Assembly: GCA_964406705.1 (NCBI GenBank)
Contig: CAYOSS010000021.1
Location: forward strand, 1-23,542
DNA from: CAZRRV01 sp964406705
Lineage (GTDB): Bacteria > Bacillota > Clostridia > Oscillospirales > Acutalibacteraceae
Direction of reading: 5' to 3'
Length of the DNA stretch: 23,542 nucleotides
The notes under the pieces were generated by a model that had not been told where the DNA came from, searched no databases, and saw nothing but the letters and a program-made list of their open reading frames with translations. The translations under genes were made by a program, and so were the position numbers. Positions 7,007 through 14,682 of this stretch are shown one piece after another; positions within the stretch are counted from its first letter, which is position 1; every line of letters starts with the position of its first letter.

Positions 7007-7974
7007 CGCCGCCCACCTCCTTTAGCGCCAGCTCCAGCTCTTTGCCGCGAAGAAGCCTGTCGTGCCAGAGGTAGTTGTTCTCCATAAAGGAGACGCCCTT
7101 GCCCTTGACGGTGTTCGCTATGACGGCAAACGGCTTTCCGGGCGGGGACCGACCGGTGAGCGCGCCGAGCAGCTCCCCGCAGTCGTGCCCGTCCACCGGG
7201 ACCGCGGCCCAGCCGAACGCCCGCAGGCGCTCTTCCAGGTTCTCCCAGCCGATTATGTCGCGCGTGGGACCGTCGCACTGGACCGTGTTGGCGTCCACTA
7301 TGAGGGTGAGATTGTCCAGCCCGAGCCGCGGCGCGAGCATCACCGCCTCCCAGACGTTGCCCTCGTCAAGCTCCCCGTCCCCCACCAACACGTAGGTTTT
7401 GTAGGGGTAGCCCTCCTTTTTGGCAAGGAGCGCCAACCCCACTCCGTAGGAAAGGTTTATCCCGAGGCTGCCGCCGGAGGTCTCGAAGCCCAACTCCGGG
7501 CACGCCTCCATAATCTCGGATACCGGGCTGCCGTCCCGCTGAAAGGACGAAAGCCGCTCGCCGCTCAGCAGCCCCGCCTCGTACAGGGCTATGTACACCG
7601 CCAGCGCCGCGTGCCCCTTGGAGAGCAGGAACTTGTCCCGCTCTGTGTCTGAAAGATTACGGTCCGTAACGTTCAGCACCGCGCCGTACAGGACGGACAA
7701 TATCTCTATACTGGAAAGCCCCCCCCCCCCAGTGTATTTCTCCGGGAACGCTCTTCGCAAAGGAGAGCATTCTCGCCCTCATTCTCCCCGCCATAGCGGT
7801 GCACTTTTCGGCTTGACCGCTCAACTCGGGACGCTTTTCCGCCGGGCCGCTCAACGCGGCGCATTTTTCCGTTGGACCGCTTAACACGGCGCTCTTTTCC
7901 GCCGGGCCGCTTGTAACGGCGCGGTTTTCCGCCGAACCGCTTGTAGCGGAACGCCTTTCCGCCGGACCGCTCAT
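6993..7974 (-). CDS. Transketolase-like N-terminal subunit, second copy, split by poly-G frameshift
   Basis: The ThDP-binding half of transketolase (GDGELDEG, then DNLTLIVDANT). As assembled it is broken: frame one runs from ATG at 7974, with AAGGGAGG seven bases upstream, to IHWGGG and then goes out of frame, stopping at 7657. The rest of the protein, from LSSIEIL on, is in another frame up to 6993. The join is the run of 12 G (7719-7730, plus-strand C). With 11 G the two parts fuse to HWGGGLSSIEIL, matching HVGGSLSAVEIF of the intact paralogue and giving 326 residues. The first 60 residues are six 10-residue repeats. Either a sequencing error or a switched-off phase-variable gene. Confidence 0.85.
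7719..7730 (-). repeat. G12 homopolymer tract inside the transketolase N-half gene
   Basis: Twelve C on the plus strand, so twelve G in the coding sense. It lies exactly where the cofactor-site motif H-x-G-G-x-L-S is encoded. Twelve is one more than the length that keeps the frame open (11; 14 would also restore it). Slippage here would switch the gene on or off. Confidence 0.9.
7795..7974 (-). repeat. Six 30-base coding repeats at the start of the transketolase N-half gene
   Basis: Six exact-length units beginning at the start codon encode MSGPAERRSA, TSGSAENRAV, TSGPAEKSAV, LSGPTEKCAA, LSGPAEKRPE and LSGQAEKCTA. The SGPAEK core is conserved while the last residues vary. The intact paralogue (13851-14669) has no such extension. 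The peptide is hydrophilic, with no membrane segment or signal peptide. Unit length is a multiple of three, so copy-number change would alter protein length and not frame. Confidence 0.9.
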
Positions 7975-7988
7975 CGTTGTTCCTCCCT

Positions 7989-8732
7989 TCATAATCTTAA
8001 CCCGCCGTCCACGTGGAGCACCTGCCCGGTGACGAAGCTTGCCATATCGCAAGCGAGGAACACCACGGCGTCCGCTATCTCCTCCGGGCGGCCGAGCCTG
8101 CCCATCACGCTCATAGAGAGGGCCTTCTCCGTGTCCTCCGGGGAAAGGGCTGCCGCGAGCCGGGTGTCGGTGAGCCCCGGGGCGACTGTGTTCACGCGTA
8201 TGCCGTAACGCCCGAGCTCGCCCGCGAGACGCTTGGTGGCTCCCACCAGGGCCGCCTTGCTGGAGGCGTACTGCACGTTCGCTCCCCCGTCAAACGCGGC
8301 GGCGGAGGAGACGAACACCACCGCCCCCGTTTTTCGACGTATCATTCCCCGGGCGAGCAGCTGGGTGAGCAGTATGTGCGAGAAAAAGTTCACCTCGAAC
8401 GTCTCCCTCATAGCCGGCAGGCCCGTCATCAGGAAGGAGTTCTGGTTGTAGTCCGCGCCGGCGTTGTTGACAAGGATGTCCACCGGGGCTTTCGCCGCCA
8501 ATATCTCCCTCGCCCCCACCTTGACGCTCTCCTCGCTCGAGAAGTCCGCCGCTACCGGCGTGACACGTTCGCGGGCGCCGCCCAGCGTCGCGAGGTACTC
8601 CCCGAACCGCTCCGGGTCCCTCACCACGGCGAACACCCTCGCCCCCTGCTCGAGGAACTTCTCCAGAGTGGCCCTTCCGATGCCCCGGCTCGCGCCCGTG
8701 ACGACGGCGGCTTTCCCTTCAAGCAATCCCAT
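7989..8732 (-). CDS. Short-chain dehydrogenase/reductase (SDR 3)
   Basis: A 247-residue classical SDR of the FabG-like group, an NAD(P)H-dependent carbonyl reductase. It shows the cofactor motif TGASRGIG (12-19), NNAG (89-92), and the catalytic set Ser142, Tyr155 and Lys159 (YASSK). The start at 8732 has GGAGGT seven bases upstream; the longer in-frame extension is not needed. It opens the second module and is followed 14 bases later by the split transketolase gene. The gap of 81 bases before it (8733-8813) holds no gene. Likely role: reduction of a keto group made by the transketolase or of a related intermediate; substrate unknown. Confidence 0.9.
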   Translation of the reverse strand: MGLLEGKAAVVTGASRGIGRATLEKFLEQGARVFAVVRDPERFGEYLATLGGARERVTPVAADFSSEESVKVGAREILAAKAPVDILVNNAGADYNQNSFLMTGLPAMRETFEVNFFSHILLTQLLARGMIRRKTGAVVFVSSAAAFDGGANVQYASSKAALVGATKRLAGELGRYGIRVNTVAPGLTDTRLAAALSPEDTEKALSMSVMGRLGRPEEIADAVVFLACDMASFVTGQVLHVDGGLRL

Positions 8733-8813
8733 TACCCGACCTCCACGTATCTTGGACAATACCTCACAATGATCGCCTACGGCTCCCGGCGCCATATGCC
8801 TGCATATTTTCCG

Positions 8814-10106
8814 CTAACTCCCGCGAAAATGCTCGGCAATAGGGGAAGTATTCCCCGCGCTTTTCGCTTCGTCTAACGAAAAATCAGACGCGTCTGACGC
8901 TGGGTCATTACGCGGTATTGCCCTTGACAAAGCTTCCACCACATTGACGCCGTCCCAGACGATGCCCGGCTCTCCCGCCCTGCCCACGGGCACCACGCGG
9001 TCGACGCCCCGCAGCCCCCGGCTGAACACCAGGCGTCTTACCTCCTCGGGCTCCACGCCGTACACCGCGACGGTCTGGCAGGCCTTGTCGCTCATCAGGG
9101 GGACGAGTTCCTCCAACTTTTCACACCCGTACTCGAAGAAGTACCCTCCGCCATCTTTATACGCCATAAGCCGGGATGTGGGGTGCTCCACCGAAACCCT
9201 CGTGACGAAGTTATCTCCCGGCAGCAGCCGCGCGCCCGGCTCCCCGCCGCTCATCGAGAGCCCGGCGAACGCGGAAAGCTTGTCCACGGCCGTAAACGCG
9301 GTAAGCCCGTACTCCCGGCGGGCCTTTTCCCGCAGCGCCTCCCAGAACATCTCCCGGACGGGCTCAATCCCGCTTCCCAGCCACGCCACGAGCCGGGGGG
9401 AGCTGCAGGCGTTCTGATCGACAAAGTAGGTGTCGTTCCAGAAGGCGTTCACGAGGCCCGGCACGCCGCCGGGGGAAAGCGCGTCCGCGTTTATCACGGC
9501 GAAGGAGTACCTGTCGGCGAAGGTCAGCTCCACCGCTCTGGGGGGAATGGCGAAGCGCCTCACCTCGCGCACCGTCTCGTCCCCGCCCCAGATTACCCGC
9601 GCGTCGCAAAAGGAGGAGAGCCACGCCGTGACGTCGCCGTCGCGAGGGTAGCGTATCACCGAAACGTACCCCGCGAGGTCGCGGAACTCGCCCCGGAGCA
9701 GCTCGTTCAGTTTGCCGCAAATCAGCTCCACCTGGGGGAAATCCCGGCTGGAGACGCGCACCACGGACGGGTCCCCCGCCAAAAGGGTGTAAACAAGGCT
9801 CAGCGCGAACTGCACGGGTATATTTGACGGCGCTATGTGGAACGCCACTCCCCGCCCCATTTTCTCATCCGCGCGGGGAAAGGCCTCCCTGTAGCGGGCG
9901 AGCGAGCTCCCCCGTATCCAGTAGGCGAAGCCGGCTACGTCGCGGTATTCCCTCGCCCGTTTATCGCTGAACAGCGCTTTCGAGAGCCGCGAGAGCAGCT
10001 CCGTCACCCGGGGGGAGAACACCGGCAGAGCGGGGACGTTCGGCAGCCCCCGCAAGACGGACTCGTCCCCCACAAGGTATGTGATCCCGCTAAAATCGCG
10101 CGGCAT
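8814..10106 (-). CDS. LuxC-like acyl-CoA/acyl-protein reductase, first copy
   Basis: A 430-residue LuxC-family reductase. HIAPSNIP (90-97) and WGGDETVR (173-180) match the paralogue at 1556-2743, and Cys234 in DQNACSSPRL is the likely acyl-accepting nucleophile. The ATG at 10106 lies inside the end of the LuxE-like gene (17-base overlap), the arrangement expected for partners made in equal amounts. Compared with the second copy it has an extra hydrophilic C-terminal tail of about 30 residues (NDPASDASDFSLDEAKSAG...). That tail is encoded around the palindrome TCAGACGCGTCTGA at 8884-8897. The aldehyde product would be free for the other cluster enzymes because no LuxAB is present. Confidence 0.9.
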   Translation of the reverse strand: MPRDFSGITYLVGDESVLRGLPNVPALPVFSPRVTELLSRLSKALFSDKRAREYRDVAGFAYWIRGSSLARYREAFPRADEKMGRGVAFHIAPSNIPVQFALSLVYTLLAGDPSVVRVSSRDFPQVELICGKLNELLRGEFRDLAGYVSVIRYPRDGDVTAWLSSFCDARVIWGGDETVREVRRFAIPPRAVELTFADRYSFAVINADALSPGGVPGLVNAFWNDTYFVDQNACSSPRLVAWLGSGIEPVREMFWEALREKARREYGLTAFTAVDKLSAFAGLSMSGGEPGARLLPGDNFVTRVSVEHPTSRLMAYKDGGGYFFEYGCEKLEELVPLMSDKACQTVAVYGVEPEEVRRLVFSRGLRGVDRVVPVGRAGEPGIVWDGVNVVEALSRAIPRNDPASDASDFSLDEAKSAGNTSPIAEHFRGS

Positions 10107-11169
10107 ATGTATCGCTGCACCCCCGTAGCTCCGCCGTTTTTATGCGACCGCGGACCTTGATGTACTTGCCGAGCCGCCCGCACGGGCAGTCGTCGACGCC
10201 CTCCACCACTCCCTCGTCCTCGGTGAGGAGGGAATGCCCGGGGTAGGACCTCGGCACGACGGAGACAACCTGGATTATCCCCGGCTCGCCGACCCCGCAC
10301 ACGCTGAAATCCTCCGGGCGGCGGGTTATCACGTCGGAGAACACGCTCGCGTGGTAATGCCCGCAGCGGCACTCGAGGTAGATGCTCCCCACCTGCTCCG
10401 ACATCCCGTAGTGGTCGAGGAACTCGGTTATCCCGCAGACCTCGCGAAGGGCGCTCTTGAAGCCGGACCGCGTCACCCCCTCGGACTCCATTTTCTTCCA
10501 CCCGCCGCCCGTCATAAGAATGGCGCGGCTCATATCCACCCGCCGCCCGGCGTCAAGCAGCGCCTTGTAAAGGTGCCGCCACACCATAAAGGTGAAACCG
10601 AACACCACGAACCGCCCGCCGCCGTGCAGGGCTAAAAACTCCTCCAACACGTCGGGGCGCAGGTTCATATCGGCGTCCAGCAGGAAGCGCGTGTCCTTTG
10701 AGAAGAAGCGCAGCCCCATAATGGCCGACGCCCTCGCGGAGAAGCGGACGCGGTTCTTTACCGTCTCCTCGCTGTCAACTATCAGGAACGGCAGACGCTT
10801 ATGCCCCCAGAAGTCGGTCAACTGCCGCGCCGCGGCCTTCTGCTGGGCCGCCGCCGTCTCGCGGTCGAGGTAAATCCGGCTCACCGCCTGCCCCGTCGTC
10901 CCGGAGGAGGTCACCGTCTTTACGACGCTCTCCCTCGGGACGCTGAGCAAGTCCAGCTCCTTGAACATCCTCGCGGGGAAAAAGGGAATGTCCTCCACCC
11001 GCCGCACCTCGCGGGGATCGTATCCTATTCCCCGCAGGTACCGGGCGTACTCCGGGCACCGCGCGGCGTGGTACTCCGTCAGCCCGGCGAGCTCCCCCGC
11101 GAGCAGCCGCTCCTTCTCCCGCTGCGGCAGGCCGTAGGGAGGGAGGGTGAAAAAGGGGGTGAGGGTCAT
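10090..11169 (-). CDS. LuxE-like acyl-protein synthetase, first copy
   Basis: A 359-residue protein, paralogue of 3083-4174. Motifs: TSSGTTG (87-93), HYGMSEQ (253-259), DDCPCGRLGKY near 326-336, and a Cys/His pair in CRCGHYH that might bind metal. I place the start at the ATG at 11169 (MTLTPFF), which aligns with the N-terminus of the paralogue; the in-frame extension to 11235 would translate a poly-C tract as prolines and is unlikely. No separate acyl ligase or ACP accompanies this copy, so it either draws on those of the second module or activates a free acid itself. Confidence 0.88.
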   Translation of the reverse strand: MTLTPFFTLPPYGLPQREKERLLAGELAGLTEYHAARCPEYARYLRGIGYDPREVRRVEDIPFFPARMFKELDLLSVPRESVVKTVTSSGTTGQAVSRIYLDRETAAAQQKAAARQLTDFWGHKRLPFLIVDSEETVKNRVRFSARASAIMGLRFFSKDTRFLLDADMNLRPDVLEEFLALHGGGRFVVFGFTFMVWRHLYKALLDAGRRVDMSRAILMTGGGWKKMESEGVTRSGFKSALREVCGITEFLDHYGMSEQVGSIYLECRCGHYHASVFSDVITRRPEDFSVCGVGEPGIIQVVSVVPRSYPGHSLLTEDEGVVEGVDDCPCGRLGKYIKVRGRIKTAELRGCSDTYAARF

Positions 11170-11212
11170 AGAACCGCCCCCCTCTCGGGGAGTGAGAGTT
11201 GAACATTTTTTA

Positions 11213-11225
11213 GGGGGGGGGGGGG
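11213..11225 (-). repeat. Poly-C tract (13) in the leader of the first LuxE-like gene
   Basis: Thirteen G on the plus strand, thirteen C in the sense of the gene, about 43 bases before the chosen start of the LuxE-like gene. It sits in an 80-base gap (11170-11249) where neighbours otherwise overlap. A small CCCC-GAGA-GGGG stem (plus-strand 11177-11188) lies between the tract and the start codon. I find no convincing -35/-10 pair around it, so any effect would be on leader folding or translation. Confidence 0.85.
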
Positions 11226-11249
11226 CTTCCCACACTAAACTCTATGTTG

Positions 11250-12017
11250 TCAGACACCTTTAACCCTCGTCGTCACTCCGCCGTCCACGCGGAGCACCTG
11301 CCCCGTGATATAGGAGGAGCGGTCGGACACCAGAAACGCCGCCGCGTTCGCTATGTCAACCGGCTTCCCGACCTCGCCCAGCGCCGCCGCCTCAAGCTCT
11401 ATGCCGTAAATCTTCCCGCTCATATCGGAAATCATATCCGTGTCGGTCACGCCGGGGCAAACGGCGTTCGCCCTTATGCCGCTGCCGCCCAGTTCCTCCG
11501 CGACGCACTTTGTGAGGGTGATCAGCGCCGCCTTGGACGGCCCGTAAGCGGATTTGCCCGAATTGCCGTCGAGCGCGGCTGTGGAAGCTATATTAACCAC
11601 GCTCCCCCGCCCGTTCCGGGTCATAAGCTTTAAGATATACTGCGTCAGCATATACGGCGCGAAGAAGTTTACCTCCATCACGCGCCGCAGGTCGGCTTCC
11701 CTGGTCATCAGCATAAGAGCGTTGTGGGTGACCCCGGCGTTGTTCACCAAACCGTCCACCGGCAGCCCGTATGAGCGGATCTCCTTTACCGCCGCCGCCA
11801 TCGCGGAGTAGTCGGTCAGCTCGAAGTACACCGGAATGACCAGTACTCCGTACTTTTCGGAAACCTCCCGGCAGTAGTCCCCGTGCGCGTCGGTACGCTG
11901 CCGCGCCAGGGCGAAAACGTTCCCGCCGTGCCGCGCGAACACCTCCACCATCTCGCGGCCCATTCCCCGCGCCGTGCCGGTTATCACGGCGGTTTTGCCC
12001 TCCAAAATCTTCGCCAT
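11250..12017 (-). CDS. Short-chain dehydrogenase/reductase (SDR 2)
   Basis: A 255-residue classical SDR: TGTARGMG (13-20) for NAD(P), NNAG (92-95), Ser145, Tyr158 and Lys162 (YGPSK) for catalysis, and a C-terminal SSYITGQVLRVDGG typical of the FabG-like group. Its ATG shares one base with the stop codon of SDR 1 (TGATG), so the two are translationally coupled. Two different SDRs side by side suggest two successive reductions, or reduction plus dehydrogenation, on the same intermediate. Confidence 0.9.
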   Translation of the reverse strand: MAKILEGKTAVITGTARGMGREMVEVFARHGGNVFALARQRTDAHGDYCREVSEKYGVLVIPVYFELTDYSAMAAAVKEIRSYGLPVDGLVNNAGVTHNALMLMTREADLRRVMEVNFFAPYMLTQYILKLMTRNGRGSVVNIASTAALDGNSGKSAYGPSKAALITLTKCVAEELGGSGIRANAVCPGVTDTDMISDMSGKIYGIELEAAALGEVGKPVDIANAAAFLVSDRSSYITGQVLRVDGGVTTRVKGV

Positions 12018-12760
12018 CAGCGTAAACCCCCGTCAATTCTCAGCGTTTGCCCGGTAATGTGAGAGGACATATCGGACATCAGAAAGACCAGTGCGGAGGA
12101 AACCTCCCCCGCTTCCCCGAGGCGCTTTATGTCCATACACTCCGTCTTTTTGGCCTTTAACTCCTCGGAGAGCTTGTCCGTCATAGGGGTTTTGATCACT
12201 CCCGGGGCGACGGCGTTGACCCGGATATGGCGCTTTCCGAGCTCTTTGGCCATAGAGCGGACGGCCCCTAAGAGCGCCGCCTTTGACGCGCCGTAGGCGA
12301 CCTGCCCCTCGTTGCCGTCAAGCGCGGTGACGCTGGAGACGAACGCTATGCTCCCCCCGGCTCCCGCCCGGAGCATAAGCTTCACTATGTACTGGGTGAA
12401 GATTATCACCGAAAAGACGTTTACCCGGAATGTCTCCTCCAAGTCCCTCTCCGTGATCATACCGAAGTACGCGTCGCGGTTGATCCCGGCGATGTTTATA
12501 AGCCCGTGGATGTCCGTCTTCGCGCTTTGGATCTCCCGCGCCGCCCTCTTTACCGCGTCGGAGTCCGCCATATCGAAATAGACGGGCGTTATCCGCGTGC
12601 CGGTAGCGGTCGCCAGTTCCCGGCAGTACTCCTCGAACTCGTCCGTCCGCTCCAGAGCGCAGGCGAACACGTTCGCGCCGCTGCCCGCGCAGTCGGCGAG
12701 CGTCGCCCGGCCTATCCCCGAAAGGCAGCCCGTGACCACCAAGTTTTTACCCTCAAGCAT
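12017..12760 (-). CDS. Short-chain dehydrogenase/reductase (SDR 1)
   Basis: A 247-residue SDR with TGCLSGIG (10-17), NIAG (89-92, in place of the usual NNAG), Ser143, Tyr156 and Lys160 (YGASK), and SSHITGQTLRIDGG at the end. GGAGG lies ten bases before the ATG at 12760. It follows the transketolase pair after a gap of about 100 bases (12761-12859) in which I see no gene. A frame-shifted product of the upstream transketolase gene would run through this gap and end at 12753, just inside this gene. Confidence 0.9.
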   Translation of the reverse strand: MLEGKNLVVTGCLSGIGRATLADCAGSGANVFACALERTDEFEEYCRELATATGTRITPVYFDMADSDAVKRAAREIQSAKTDIHGLINIAGINRDAYFGMITERDLEETFRVNVFSVIIFTQYIVKLMLRAGAGGSIAFVSSVTALDGNEGQVAYGASKAALLGAVRSMAKELGKRHIRVNAVAPGVIKTPMTDKLSEELKAKKTECMDIKRLGEAGEVSSALVFLMSDMSSHITGQTLRIDGGLR

Positions 12761-12859
12761 ACACCCTATTCCTCCAAACTATCGGAAACGCTTCTGAATG
12801 ACCGCCCGCTCCCGGCGTTATCCGCCGACATCCGACACCGAGCCGTTTTGCGGTACCGC

Positions 12860-13858
12860 CTATTGTCCGCCGTCCAAGCGCGCTTTTACCCTCGCGGCGA
12901 TCCCCTCGGCGTCGAGCCCGGCGGACTTCAGCATAAACTTCCGGTCCCCGAAAACGAGGTTTCCGTCCTCCACACCTATTATTAACTGTGATAAAAGTCC
13001 CCCCCCCCCCCCTGTGGTGGTGGACAGGCACTCCGCGACGGCCGAGCCCAGCCCACCGATGACTGAATGCTCCTCCACGGTCACGACGAGGGAGTGATCC
13101 TCCCGCAGCCCCCGGATAAAATCCGCGTCGAGCGGCTTGATCGTGTGAATATCCGCCACGGTGGGGCTTATCCCCGTCTCGTCGGCCAAGAGCTTCGCGG
13201 CTTTTAACGCCTCGGAAACTATGCCCGTCCCCGTCGCGAGGATTGCCACGCCGGACCCCCGGCGAAGGACGTTCGCCTTGCCCAAAACGTAATCGAAATC
13301 CTCCGGGTACACAACGGGCAGCCCCGTTAGCCCGCAAAAACGCATATAGACGGGGCCGGCCGTCTCGCCGATAGCGGTCACCTGCTTCATAGCCTCTGTG
13401 CAGTCCGCCGGGGAAAGAACAGTCATATTCGGTATGGAACAGGCGAAGGCGATGTCGTTTACCGCCATAAGCGAGTAACCGGAAGTCGCGGCGGTGAAGC
13501 CCGCCGCCGTGCCTATGGCCTTGATGTCAAGCCCGCAGCTCCCGGCGAGGTGGCGGAGCTGGTCCGCGCCCCTGAACGCCAAAAACGGCGCGTAGGTGGT
13601 GACGTAGACCCTCTTGCCCTCGAGAGCCATACCCGCCGCGACACCGAGCAGGTTCTGCTCCGCTATCCCGACGTTCACTATTCTGTCGGAAAACTCGCTC
13701 TCCATCTTCTGGAAACCGCAGTACCGCCCGGTGTCGGCGGTGGCGAGCATAACCTCGTCGTGGCGCCTCATCACGTCGGCGACCCCGTTTATGAATATGG
13801 ACGGGGCTATCCCCAGAAGCGACCACGCCCGGATGTTAGGCTTATCATACTTAACCAA
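12860..13858 (-). CDS. Transketolase-like C-terminal subunit, first copy
   Basis: A 332-residue protein with the pyrimidine-binding and C-terminal domains of split transketolases: GIAEQN (64-69, catalytic Glu67), the LSPADCTEAMKQ segment and a C-terminal VTVEEHSVIGGLG. The TTG start at 13858 has GGGGGAGG about eight bases upstream and overlaps the N-half gene by eight bases. Residues 283-287 are five glycines encoded by a run of 14 G plus GA; the paralogue lacks about four of these residues. The tract is in frame here, so the gene reads as intact. One base lost or gained would replace the last ~45 residues. Confidence 0.9.
   Translation of the reverse strand: MVKYDKPNIRAWSLLGIAPSIFINGVADVMRRHDEVMLATADTGRYCGFQKMESEFSDRIVNVGIAEQNLLGVAAGMALEGKRVYVTTYAPFLAFRGADQLRHLAGSCGLDIKAIGTAAGFTAATSGYSLMAVNDIAFACSIPNMTVLSPADCTEAMKQVTAIGETAGPVYMRFCGLTGLPVVYPEDFDYVLGKANVLRRGSGVAILATGTGIVSEALKAAKLLADETGISPTVADIHTIKPLDADFIRGLREDHSLVVTVEEHSVIGGLGSAVAECLSTTTGGGGGLLSQLIIGVEDGNLVFGDRKFMLKSAGLDAEGIAARVKARLDGGQ
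12999..13012 (-). repeat. G14 homopolymer tract inside the transketolase C-half gene
   Basis: Fourteen C on the plus strand, coding for glycine on the minus strand between the AVAEC and QLIIGVEDG segments of the C-terminal domain. At 14 the frame is open. The -1 or +2 slip forms would read another frame for about 250 bases and stop at 12753. Confidence 0.9.
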
Positions 13859-14669
13859 CGGGGCACCTCCCCCGCGCGAGAGCGGCGTCGTAATCCGCTT
13901 TGGTGAGGGCGGTCTGGTGGCATTCCGCCCTCCCCTCCAGCCGCGCGATGCCGCGGGCCTTGACAGTATGCGCTATGACGGCGAGGGGGCGGCCGGCGCG
14001 GTCGGTCGAAAACGCGGACCTGAGAGCCGCGACGCTGTGCCCGTCCGCCTCGGCGACGGTGAAGCCGAACGCCTCCAACTTGCGGTCGAGCGGGGACAGG
14101 GACATAATCTCGTCGTTCGGCCCATCAAACTGCATATTATTGTAATCGACTATGACGGTTAAATTGTCGAGATTATACTGGTTGGCGCACATAAACGCCT
14201 CCCAGCAGGAGCCCTCGTTGAGCTCCCCGTCCCCGACTAAGACGTATACGCCGTGTGTCTTGCCGGACTTCTTCGCGGCGAGGGCCATCCCCACGCCCAC
14301 GGAAAGCCCCATACCGAGGCTCCCGCCGGAATACTCGAGCCCTATAGCGGGGTTATAGGGGTGGCCGCAGAGCAGCCCGCCGTTCTCGCGGAAGCTGCCG
14401 AGCTGCTCGGCGGGAAAGTACCCCGCGAGGGAGAGCGCCGCGAAGTGCGAGAGGACGCAGTGCGCCTTACTCGCGATAAAGCGGTCGCGCCCGTCCCAGA
14501 GAGGGTCGCCCGGGTCGTAGCGCAGCACCTCGCCGTAGAGCACCGCGAATATCTCCACCGCCGAAAGGCTCCCTCCCACGTGAGAGCCGGCGGCTCCCGC
14601 CCCGAGCGCCATCTCGAGGGACAGGTGGTATATTTCGTCGGCCAACTCCTCCGTAGTAAAACCCGTCAT
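13851..14669 (-). CDS. Transketolase-like N-terminal subunit, first copy
   Basis: A 272-residue ThDP-binding half of transketolase: His30 in HVGGSLS, GDGELNEG (147-153) and the closing NN (177-178) of the diphosphate and metal-binding motif. Intact here, unlike the paralogue at 6993-7974, and without its 60-residue repeat extension. It overlaps the C-half gene by eight bases, and the two products should form the active enzyme. It starts 13 bases after the NeuD-like gene with a G-rich ribosome site. In sugar pathways this pair moves a two-carbon ketol unit to an aldehyde. Confidence 0.92.
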   Translation of the reverse strand: MTGFTTEELADEIYHLSLEMALGAGAAGSHVGGSLSAVEIFAVLYGEVLRYDPGDPLWDGRDRFIASKAHCVLSHFAALSLAGYFPAEQLGSFRENGGLLCGHPYNPAIGLEYSGGSLGMGLSVGVGMALAAKKSGKTHGVYVLVGDGELNEGSCWEAFMCANQYNLDNLTVIVDYNNMQFDGPNDEIMSLSPLDRKLEAFGFTVAEADGHSVAALRSAFSTDRAGRPLAVIAHTVKARGIARLEGRAECHQTALTKADYDAALARGRCPVG

Positions 14670-14682
14670 TCGCCGCCCCCCT

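Noticed and set aside
6993..7974. Calling the second transketolase N half a plain pseudogene
   Set aside because: Apart from the one-base shift in a homopolymer, all motifs are intact, so switching or a sequencing error is likelier than decay.
8884..8897. Intrinsic terminator inside the first LuxC-like gene
   Set aside because: The palindrome leaves only a five-base-pair stem, and it lies within coding sequence; kept only as a low-interest remark.
1556..11169. Bioluminescence (lux) operon
   Set aside because: LuxC- and LuxE-like proteins are present, but there is no LuxA/LuxB luciferase and no LuxD thioesterase, and the partners are transketolases and SDRs.
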